Below, piece by piece: positions 10,006-16,270 of a stretch of 64,000 bases of DNA. The DNA is from a virus: positions 124,001-188,000 of IMG/VR virus record IMGVR_UViG_3300015261_000002; one strand, 5' to 3'. The notes under the pieces were generated by a model that saw nothing but the letters and a program-made list of their open reading frames with translations, did not search any database and was not told the DNA's origin. The position numbers and the translations under genes were made by a program. Within the stretch, counting starts at the first letter, position 1. Each line of letters begins with the position of its first letter.

Positions 10006-10788
10006 TTAGCTGAGATTGAGGGTACCATTTGCCAGTTGGCGGAATGCCTCTTTCAGGACATCCATGGTAATGATGAGGTTCGCGCTGTTGCCGGCAAGGT
10101 CTGTCTTTTCAGCGGCTGCCATGTTTGGGGTCAGCGGCAGACCGATGTCGGATTTCTTCGCCAAGTGGGCTTCGATCAACGGCAACGAGATGTGTTCTTC
10201 CAGCAGCGACTTCAGCGTCACGCTTTGGCTGTTATCGGTGACCGCCAGGATGAGGCTCTTCAGTTGAGTCATCATCTCGTAGTAGTCGTAGGTCTGATCA
10301 GCTGGGTGATCATGCGGATCTGGTGGGAAGTCCACCGGGATGGTAACCGGGTCGATGTCTGCCCAGTCAGCCACACGAGGGGCGTTCACGATGTTGGCCA
10401 CCAGGGTAGCGAACGCCACTTCGTCAAGAACGAAAGGACCACCGATGGTGTCGTACTTAGGCATCAGTACATCGCCGGCCATAGGGCGCAGCATGATGAT
10501 CGAACCGAAGCAGTTACGGTTGTAGCCAGGAACCGCTGCACCATTCTGGTTGATGTAACCACCGATGAAACGATCAAAGGCATGACCGAAGCAGTAGTCG
10601 TAACCGAGGATCAAAGGATCAGCGCTGCCCTGACGATACAGTTCGAAGTTGCGGCTGAAGAAGGGGGCTGCACGGGGTACGAATTCGACACGGCCGCTTG
10701 CGAAGTCAGCGGTCTTAATGGTCTCCGTGGTGATACGGTTGTTGATGTTTTGTTGGAAGGGGTTCCATGCGTAAACAATGTTGGCCAT
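10006..10788 (-). CDS. Short member of the tail-fibre family (260 aa)
   Basis: ATG at 10788 has GGAG 7 nt upstream. The protein keeps only the N-terminal part of the fibre layout: RAAPFFSRNF (compare SPFFNEP and APFFTKT in the longer genes), LGYDYCFG, then a PDPHDHPAD histidine/proline stretch and YDYYEMMTQL, corresponding to WYDFTYFFAEL. It ends in a degenerate fibre motif (EAHLAKKSDIGLPLTPN). It therefore looks like an attachment domain without the long C-terminal shaft, perhaps an adaptor or short fibre. It is first in the minus-strand fibre operon, ending 11 bp before the next start. Confidence 0.65.
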   Translation of the reverse strand: MANIVYAWNPFQQNINNRITTETIKTADFASGRVEFVPRAAPFFSRNFELYRQGSADPLILGYDYCFGHAFDRFIGGYINQNGAAVPGYNRNCFGSIIMLRPMAGDVLMPKYDTIGGPFVLDEVAFATLVANIVNAPRVADWADIDPVTIPVDFPPDPHDHPADQTYDYYEMMTQLKSLILAVTDNSQSVTLKSLLEEHISLPLIEAHLAKKSDIGLPLTPNMAAAEKTDLAGNSANLIITMDVLKEAFRQLANGTLNLS

Positions 10789-10822
10789 TTCAAAGCTCCA
10801 GGACGCAATAAAAAGGGCATCT

Positions 10823-10826
10823 TATG
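10823..10826 (+). promoter_or_regulatory. Possible TATG late promoter for the plus-strand lysis cluster
   Basis: CATCTTATG lies 83 nt upstream of the 412-aa gene inside a 120-bp divergent gap. phiKZ late promoters centre on TATG, but such a short motif is weak evidence alone. Confidence 0.25.
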
Positions 10827-10849
10827 ACCTGCCCCACATAGTGATACCG

Positions 10850-10882
10850 GCCTCTACAGTAGCCTGTAGGGGCTAGTTTTTT
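10850..10882 (+). terminator. Terminator-like hairpin in the 5' leader of the 412-aa gene
   Basis: A 10-bp stem (10850-10859 with 10864-10873, one G-U pair), loop TAGC, is followed by TAG and six T residues: a textbook plus-strand intrinsic terminator. No plus-strand gene lies upstream, and the ribosome site (AAGGAG) and ATG 10909 follow within 27 nt. It could be an attenuator, or a stop for stray transcription against the fibre operon. Confidence 0.55.
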
Positions 10883-10908
10883 CATAGAATCGTAAGGAGT
10901 CTAACCCA

Positions 10909-12147
10909 ATGTACACGTATAAAAGGGCGGTCGGGATCAACCGGCTGATGCCCAGAGGAGAAGAACTTTTAGACATCAGTGCTATTCAAACCAAGGATCT
11001 TTTTACCCAGTTTGATAAACTGATCATTGTCTTTCGCGATGAGTTGGCTTTTCAAGACGTTGCAATGGATGCTTCGTACTACCAGAACCAGCTCACTACC
11101 TTCACCGGTGTGATTCAGGATTGGTTGACCGCAAACGCCAGTGTCCCACTGATCACATCGAACAAACTGCCGGGTAGCGAGTACCGTTTCGTTACTTGCC
11201 ACGATATCCAGTACAAATGGTTCTCTCTGTTGCCGGGTGATGTCAGCCGCGGTGATGACCACCAGGAACACCTCACGGTTCACAATGCCCCAGACATCCG
11301 TGTGGTTAAAACGGATGGTTCGGCTGTGGAGTATGACAAGCTCGTCAGTCGCTCGCTGTGGACGGTTAACAACCACCTGGTACGAGCGGTAGAAGGTAAT
11401 GAGTGCATCTACCTGCTGAACGCTGGCAGACACTTCAACATCAACGACAACATCCATGTCACGAGCTTGAACTTCAATACGGTCTCTGAACTGAAGACCT
11501 ACCCGATCACCCGGGAGATGATCCAGTTCGAAGGCCATGACACCTACAACTTCCTCCACGTAACTTCCCCTGTGTCGCTGAAGGGCAAGACTGTGTGGGC
11601 GTCGATTGGTGGTCGCTTGTACCTCAACGATGTGTTGCAGGTGCGTGGTGAGAACTCGATGGCTGTACGCACCGAGCTGGTCGATTGGTTCTCTCGTATC
11701 TTTGATTCCAAAGACTGGCTCGACCTGGAGAACATCATTCCTCCAGAGCGTCAGGTGGTTAACGAGGACTTCTTCTCGACTGAAGACTTCTTTGTCAAGC
11801 TTTTGACCAACCCTTCAAGCTTCTTGATTGTGTTGGACAACCCTCACCTCTACACCGAGGTTAAACCGCTGATAACCTATCAGTATCCCTTCACGTATCT
11901 GACAGAAGAAAAACGCCCCCTCCCGTTACTGACTGGCGGTGGTCTCCTTCCTAAGTACTTCACCCGCAAGATTATCAACAGGAGACTTCTCGACATCAAT
12001 ATCGGGACTCAACGGAAATACCTCAACGAAAAGACCGGACCCTATAACGAAGGCCATGTCTTCCACGGGTACACCAACCGGTACAAACCGAGTACTCTCC
12101 ACACAGGGTATATTCTTAAAATACGTGGTCTGATTCAAGAGGACTAA
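10909..12147 (+). CDS. Conserved-type virion protein of unknown role (412 aa)
   Basis: ATG at 10909 has AAGGAG 9 nt upstream. The sequence is a mixed alpha/beta soluble protein without signal peptide, TM or recognisable catalytic motif. It is rich in aromatic and charged residues in the manner of phage baseplate or tail-assembly components. It begins the plus-strand island that continues into the spanin pair, with only 4 bp between its stop and the next start, so it is co-transcribed with lysis genes. A virion role is inferred from position among fibre and structural genes. I do not recognise the family. Confidence 0.5.
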   Translation: MYTYKRAVGINRLMPRGEELLDISAIQTKDLFTQFDKLIIVFRDELAFQDVAMDASYYQNQLTTFTGVIQDWLTANASVPLITSNKLPGSEYRFVTCHDIQYKWFSLLPGDVSRGDDHQEHLTVHNAPDIRVVKTDGSAVEYDKLVSRSLWTVNNHLVRAVEGNECIYLLNAGRHFNINDNIHVTSLNFNTVSELKTYPITREMIQFEGHDTYNFLHVTSPVSLKGKTVWASIGGRLYLNDVLQVRGENSMAVRTELVDWFSRIFDSKDWLDLENIIPPERQVVNEDFFSTEDFFVKLLTNPSSFLIVLDNPHLYTEVKPLITYQYPFTYLTEEKRPLPLLTGGGLLPKYFTRKIINRRLLDINIGTQRKYLNEKTGPYNEGHVFHGYTNRYKPSTLHTGYILKIRGLIQED

Positions 12148-12151
12148 CCAC

Positions 12152-12700
12152 ATGGGTGCGGAGATCAAAGATATGTTCTTCACGGATAAGTTACGCGGCA
12201 TCGTCAGTACGTTGTTCATGCTGATCCTTATCGCTCTCGTTGCAGGCAGTTGGGCGTTTCCTCGCCAGACCTCCAGCAACCTCGATGAGAAGTCGCTTAA
12301 TACCCTCAATGAGGTCAGCGTGCAGCTCAAGAATGCTGCTGACAATTTCGAAAAACAGGCAAATGAATCGTCTCAACTCCGGGAAACCCTGAGTCGAACG
12401 TTTGAGATGCAAAAAGGTGAACGTGATGACGTCTATCTCAAAATCATGCAACGTTACGGGCTGGATCCCACCAAGCTGGAATCCACTCCGGGTAGTTTTA
12501 CTGGCTCTCCTGCTTCTTCTACCATTATCAATGTCGGGGTGCTCCCACCAGACGACGGTAAACGAAGCGTCAACGTATCTACAAGCTCAGGCCATACAGG
12601 TGGAGATCGACAGCTACAGGGCGCAGCTGGAAAGAACAAAGAGCGAGTTGACGAAAGTTCTGCCCCAGTTCCAGCAGGTGGATCCAAATCCCCCCATTAG
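12152..12700 (+). CDS. Inner-membrane spanin subunit (Rz-like)
   Basis: ATG at 12152 with GAGG upstream, 4 bp after the previous stop. Residues 1-15 are charged, 16-35 form one TM segment (IVSTLFMLILIALVAGSWAF), and about 40-100 is a hydrophilic helical, coiled-coil-prone region (LNEVSVQLKNAADNFEKQ). The tail is Gly/Ser/Pro-rich. This N-in, C-periplasmic layout is that of an i-spanin, which joins an outer-membrane lipoprotein partner to fuse the two membranes at the end of lysis. The partner gene starts inside it in the +1 frame, the classic Rz/Rz1 arrangement. Identification rests on topology and gene overlap, not on sequence similarity that I can verify. Confidence 0.75.
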   Translation: MGAEIKDMFFTDKLRGIVSTLFMLILIALVAGSWAFPRQTSSNLDEKSLNTLNEVSVQLKNAADNFEKQANESSQLRETLSRTFEMQKGERDDVYLKIMQRYGLDPTKLESTPGSFTGSPASSTIINVGVLPPDDGKRSVNVSTSSGHTGGDRQLQGAAGKNKERVDESSAPVPAGGSKSPH

Positions 12701-13016
12701 CCTTACAGGCCCTCTGACAGCCTTTCTTGAAGACAACGACTGCCTTAAGGCAGCGGACAAGAAATATTGTTACCAGCTGACCGTCACCCAACTGATCTTG
12801 ACGACACAAAAGTTGGATGAACAGAACCTGAGTAACTGGGCTGCCAAACAAACGATTGCGCAGTTGGTTTCGAATATCAACTTTATCATCTCCGGGCTGG
12901 AGAAAAAGAGTGACTCCCTGACACCCGCTGGGGTAAAGGCAGCTATTCAGAAAGCGATTGTGCCGTCAACACCCCCTCCTATCCAGACGTCCGTTCCGGA
13001 TAAACAACCGCAGTAA
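12426..13016 (+). CDS. Outer-membrane lipoprotein spanin subunit (Rz1-like)
   Basis: Start set at ATG 12426, preceded by AAAAAGGTG with 6 nt spacing; an in-frame ATG at 12402 lacks a ribosome site. The signal peptide has an unusually rich Leu core (VVLLALLLLLPL) ending in a lipobox SMSG|C, so Cys39 should be lipidated; Met at -3 is atypical but tolerated. After processing come a helical, coiled-coil-prone stretch (about 50-85) and a Pro-rich C-terminus (STPPPIQTSVP). It overlaps 275 bp of the i-spanin in another frame and extends past its end, intermediate between fully embedded and separate Rz1 genes. At 196 aa it is long for an o-spanin; mature Cys residues could form disulfides. Confidence 0.75.
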   Translation: MTSISKSCNVTGWIPPSWNPLRVVLLALLLLLPLSMSGCSHQTTVNEASTYLQAQAIQVEIDSYRAQLERTKSELTKVLPQFQQVDPNPPISLTGPLTAFLEDNDCLKAADKKYCYQLTVTQLILTTQKLDEQNLSNWAAKQTIAQLVSNINFIISGLEKKSDSLTPAGVKAAIQKAIVPSTPPPIQTSVPDKQPQ

Positions 13017-13065
13017 CGCAGCAACTAGGAAGTAATGGGTAATAATGGGATGTAATGCGTAATAG

Positions 13066-13099
13066 CCTAACCAGGAGCCCCTAAAGGCTCCTGGTTAGG
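13066..13099. terminator. Bidirectional terminator, perfect 14-bp hairpin
   Basis: Stem 13066-13079 pairs exactly with 13086-13099 around a 6-nt loop, at the convergent junction between the o-spanin and the membrane-protein gene. On the minus strand it is followed by CTATTACGCATT, which recurs after the hairpin at 24144-24173. Confidence 0.8.
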
Positions 13100-13114
13100 T
13101 ATATGTACGGTTGG

Positions 13115-13720
13115 TCAGTATTGCGGTGGAGCAGGAGGACCTGGAGGTGGAGTCTCTGGTCGATCCGTCGAGCGACGTTGTTGATTGGTGTCATTCGGGT
13201 TAGCAACAAACCCCGTCATGGCGTTCTTCAACCGATCTTGCACACCGCGCACTTGCATGATCGTTGAAATGGTCTTGCTGGAGTTCATGAACGTCCACGC
13301 CACCACAATAGGTCCGACGTTGGCGATAAACATCGTGGTCTCGGAAGGCCACCCATTTCCACCGGTCACAGACTTGTACGTGGTGTACGCATTCACAATG
13401 GCGATGATGCACGTGGTTACAGCTGCCAAGATACCACCGGCATTACGCAACATCACCGACCACATACCAAAGACTTCACGCTCGATGCCGACTGGCGCAA
13501 CAGTGTGGGTGATCTTCTTTACCGTAGCGGCCTCTACAACAGGTGCTACAGCCGTTTGATCCTCCACGGCAGCTGCCAGTGCACCTTGTTCTTCAACAGG
13601 GCTTACCGGCGCTTCCAGGGGCACTACGACTTCTTCAACAACGGTCTTCACCACAGTACCTGGAGAGCGTGTTGTATCCACAACCTCCTCCCCTGGTTTT
13701 ACAGGTTCTTGGGTACTCAT
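13115..13720 (-). CDS. Two-TM membrane protein, holin candidate
   Basis: Start set at ATG 13720, overlapping the upstream stop as ATGA and having GGAG 7 nt upstream; ATG 13726 is too close to that site. Residues 1-80 are acidic and rich in Val/Pro/Glu. Two hydrophobic segments follow (about 93-112, AGGILAAVTTCIIAIVNAY; and about 130-150, MFIANVGPIVVAWTFM), with a short polar turn between. The C-terminus is charged and ends in a run of prolines. A small protein with two TM segments beside spanins suggests a holin, but the long charged N-terminus is unusual and no family match is recognised. Alternative: a membrane-modifying or exclusion protein. Confidence 0.45.
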   Translation of the reverse strand: MSTQEPVKPGEEVVDTTRSPGTVVKTVVEEVVVPLEAPVSPVEEQGALAAAVEDQTAVAPVVEAATVKKITHTVAPVGIEREVFGMWSVMLRNAGGILAAVTTCIIAIVNAYTTYKSVTGGNGWPSETTMFIANVGPIVVAWTFMNSSKTISTIMQVRGVQDRLKNAMTGFVANPNDTNQQRRSTDRPETPPPGPPAPPQY

Positions 13721-14304
13721 TTCCATACTCCATAGTTCTTGGCAATCTGGATCGCACGGAAGAGCGTTACAGCACCGGCGTCAATGGTGTGTTCGTCTAC
13801 AACGGTGAGGTCAATGCCATTCCAGTCCAGCATAGGGAATTCCAACAACCCTTTGCGGACATCTTCCTTTTGAGTGCCTTTAAAGTTAGCACCCACCACT
13901 CCCTTGGCCAAATTAGGAAGCACCATACTCAAATGGATACCCCGTTCAATGTAACCACCCGACAACAGACCCACAAACTGAATCAACTGTTTGAAGGTCA
14001 ATGCTGACATCCCCAGGAAGTTATCTTCGCAGATACCTGTGTCCGGTTTGAAGATGTCGATGAGAGTATTGTTTGCACGTGCCAATCCATAGCTACGTGC
14101 AGCCACGCCAGTACCCGCAGTGTCGTCGTATTGCGCAGGAATGTCGTAGATGACCTTATCACCGTAAATGGTGTTCGCGTACAACAGCTTAAAGGGGGCT
14201 GGTTTAGCGATGTTGACATCTACAACAAACGCCCCCAGGTTAGTGGTAGACGGGTCGTTTCCTTGGACCCGTACCACATCGGGGGACTTTACGTCCTCAT
14301 GCAT
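13717..14304 (-). CDS. Putative virion protein of unknown role (195 aa)
   Basis: ATG at 14304 is preceded by AAAGGA (5 nt). It overlaps the upstream gene by 16 nt and the downstream one by 4 nt, so the set is translationally coupled. The sequence is soluble with a mildly hydrophobic middle (FKQLIQFVGLLSGGY) and no motif I recognise. It sits in a run of four small genes between the holin candidate and the 758-aa structural gene; a structural or assembly role follows from that position only. Confidence 0.55.
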   Translation of the reverse strand: MHEDVKSPDVVRVQGNDPSTTNLGAFVVDVNIAKPAPFKLLYANTIYGDKVIYDIPAQYDDTAGTGVAARSYGLARANNTLIDIFKPDTGICEDNFLGMSALTFKQLIQFVGLLSGGYIERGIHLSMVLPNLAKGVVGANFKGTQKEDVRKGLLEFPMLDWNGIDLTVVDEHTIDAGAVTLFRAIQIAKNYGVWK

Positions 14305-14906
14305 ATGAATCCTTTTTGTTCGCCATGCAGGATCTCGATAACAGCCACCATTGGTGACGGGTCCATCGGGAACTCTGCTGGCAGATCTTCACTTGGGCCT
14401 TTATAGACCAGTCGGAAGCCACCCACTGCACGATCACCCAGAGTGCCGGAAACCCAGCCGCCGAGAAATTGGTATGCGTTGAGCAGGTTCTTCAGGTCAA
14501 AGGCAACGTTGTTGTCGGTGCCGGTGGTGGGGTACGTATTACCCGAACCTACTGCATCGAGGAATTCCAGTTCAACCGCAGAGCCCAGTACAATCACAGG
14601 ACCCAGCAGTTCAGCGACTGCCACTTCACTGACCAGCGGGTTCTCGAGTGTCAGCGGACCGTCCACTGTAACAGGAGTAACCTTCGAGGTCTTGTTAACG
14701 AAGCTGGCAATCACTTCACGAGACTTGGGGTCGATCAGATCGATCTGCAACGTCATGTCCGTGTTCCAGAAGGTTTGAGACTTCTTGAACAGCGAAGCGT
14801 CTAACGAGGTCTGATAGAATCCGTTCGCCAGTGTAATTGCCTCGTCACTGGTCATCGCTGGAGTCAGTGGAACGTGCGCACCTTTAAGGATCTCAGGAAA
14901 CTCCAT
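14289..14906 (-). CDS. Putative virion protein of unknown role (205 aa)
   Basis: Start placed at ATG 14906 (AAGGGGGG 4-5 nt upstream); a longer version from a codon at 14966 would run back into the preceding gene. The protein reads as a beta-rich domain (LTLENPLVSEVAVAELLGPV, then AVGSGNTYPTTG), without TM or catalytic signature. It overlaps the following gene by 16 nt, implying coupled translation. Role unknown, probably tail or head structural. Confidence 0.55.
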   Translation of the reverse strand: MEFPEILKGAHVPLTPAMTSDEAITLANGFYQTSLDASLFKKSQTFWNTDMTLQIDLIDPKSREVIASFVNKTSKVTPVTVDGPLTLENPLVSEVAVAELLGPVIVLGSAVELEFLDAVGSGNTYPTTGTDNNVAFDLKNLLNAYQFLGGWVSGTLGDRAVGGFRLVYKGPSEDLPAEFPMDPSPMVAVIEILHGEQKGFICMRT

Positions 14907-14916
14907 GAAACCCCCC

Positions 14917-15846
14917 TTAAGCGCCAGTAGTGGCGTTCGTGTGCAGCAGCATAGGTTCGCTGGCACCGTGGTCGAAGGCGTACTGGATACGTACGTTGTT
15001 CAGGGCAGCACGGGCATCACGCTCGGTGATGTAGTGGGCATAAACAGCGCTCAGTACTTCATCGTAACGAATGGTTGCACCTTGACCGATAGAACCATCC
15101 GTCTTGGTGTCGATACCGTAGGCAATACCCACTTCGTTTGGAGCAGCCAGGCTGGCGTCGCCAAACTTAACGCGGCAGGCGTTTTCCATTTCGCGCAGGT
15201 CGGTTTGATCCAACGAGCAATCGAGGATAGCCGAGTTGTTCATGTACTGGTTGCTGATCGGCACAGAACCGTTGCTGGTGAAGTCCACCGGCTGCGGATT
15301 GAACAGATCGTCTTTCACCGGGATGTAAGGAACCGGCGTTTCGTTGTTGTCGTCATCGCGGGTGATCACAACGACCTGAGGGTTGTAGCTGGCGAAGTTG
15401 ATAACCTTCAGCCAGTAGAACGCGTAGGCCACACCGTTGATGTCTTCAACAGTACGCATGCGATACTTCGCACGGTTGATGCTGTTGAGGTCGGCATCCA
15501 CCGGACGGCAGATAAACGGAATCGGTACAAACAGATTGCCGTCTTTCGGTTGGTGCTGGTTGACCTTCAGCAGGGTAGTACCCAGAGCGGTCTTACCAAC
15601 TGCATCCGCACCGCGAATACCGATGCCGAAATACTTCAGGCTGAAGTCATCACCGTTCTTCAGACCGATCGACTCTTCTGCCAGAATGCCGTGGAACTCG
15701 TTGAGGGTGGTCCACTGCGGCAGGGTGAAGTTTTGTTTGGTGTTGGAACACTTTGCGATCAGCCCACCCCAGGCTGTGTTGGTCACCGACTGAGTAGGAA
15801 CCTCAGAACGGTTCTGGTCTTGAAGTTCGGTTGCAGAAAGAGCCAT
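14917..15846 (-). CDS. Putative virion structural protein (309 aa)
   Basis: Start set at ATG 15846, with AGGGA about 11 nt upstream; an upstream TTG is ignored. Codons are mostly C/G-ending, as in the capsid gene, suggesting high expression. The sequence mixes beta-rich segments with acidic loops (VVVITRDDDNNETP) and has a terminal region of helices (ERDARAALNNVRIQYAFDHG). No TM or signal peptide. Abundance and position near the portal make a tail or neck structural role plausible (tube, connector or fibre base), but I do not recognise the family. Confidence 0.55.
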   Translation of the reverse strand: MALSATELQDQNRSEVPTQSVTNTAWGGLIAKCSNTKQNFTLPQWTTLNEFHGILAEESIGLKNGDDFSLKYFGIGIRGADAVGKTALGTTLLKVNQHQPKDGNLFVPIPFICRPVDADLNSINRAKYRMRTVEDINGVAYAFYWLKVINFASYNPQVVVITRDDDNNETPVPYIPVKDDLFNPQPVDFTSNGSVPISNQYMNNSAILDCSLDQTDLREMENACRVKFGDASLAAPNEVGIAYGIDTKTDGSIGQGATIRYDEVLSAVYAHYITERDARAALNNVRIQYAFDHGASEPMLLHTNATTGA

Positions 15847-15858
15847 AATCAAAAATCC

Positions 15859-16260
15859 CTATAGTCGGGTTATGCGGAAACTGTTCTTAAAGCGCATAGA
15901 ATCCGGGGCTAACGTCACCACGACTGCGCTTCTTTCCAGAGTTAAATAACGAATGTCCTGGGCCAAGAGACGATGGCCGGTAAAACGATACACCCAATCT
16001 GCAATGAAGGCTTTATTGGGGTCGCTCTCAAGCTGTAGCCGGTACTCTGCGGGAATGTCCAGCGCACGGTAAGCGGTCAAGCCGCTCATGTCCGTGCGCT
16101 TGTAGACATACACCTGACCAGCCTTGCCGTCTTCAACGTAGAACACGGGATCGCCGTTCGCCTGTACCTGAGTAAAAGACAGGCTAACCGAATTGCGATC
16201 CTTGATCCTGTTGTCTTCACAGTAGCGTTCTTTAACTAACGCCAAGACTTTTCTGTTCAA
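15859..16260 (-). CDS. Hypothetical protein with TTG start (133 aa)
   Basis: The only start that fits is TTG at 16260, with a strong AAGGAG 6 nt upstream; the next ATG would remove nearly half the protein. It fills the 11-bp-spaced slot between the 758-aa gene and the 309-aa gene in one operon. Content: basic N-terminus (MNRKVLALVKERY), then a compact alpha/beta domain (VYVYKRTDMSGL). No motif recognised. A small tail-completion or neck protein is possible by position only. Confidence 0.55.
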   Translation of the reverse strand: MNRKVLALVKERYCEDNRIKDRNSVSLSFTQVQANGDPVFYVEDGKAGQVYVYKRTDMSGLTAYRALDIPAEYRLQLESDPNKAFIADWVYRFTGHRLLAQDIRYLTLERSAVVVTLAPDSMRFKNSFRITRL

Positions 16261-16270
16261 GGTGCTCTCC

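Noticed and set aside
12152-12166. MGAE at the start of the i-spanin as a processing site
   Set aside because: A Glu at residue 4 before a TM segment is not a plausible prohead cleavage site, and the protein is a membrane protein.
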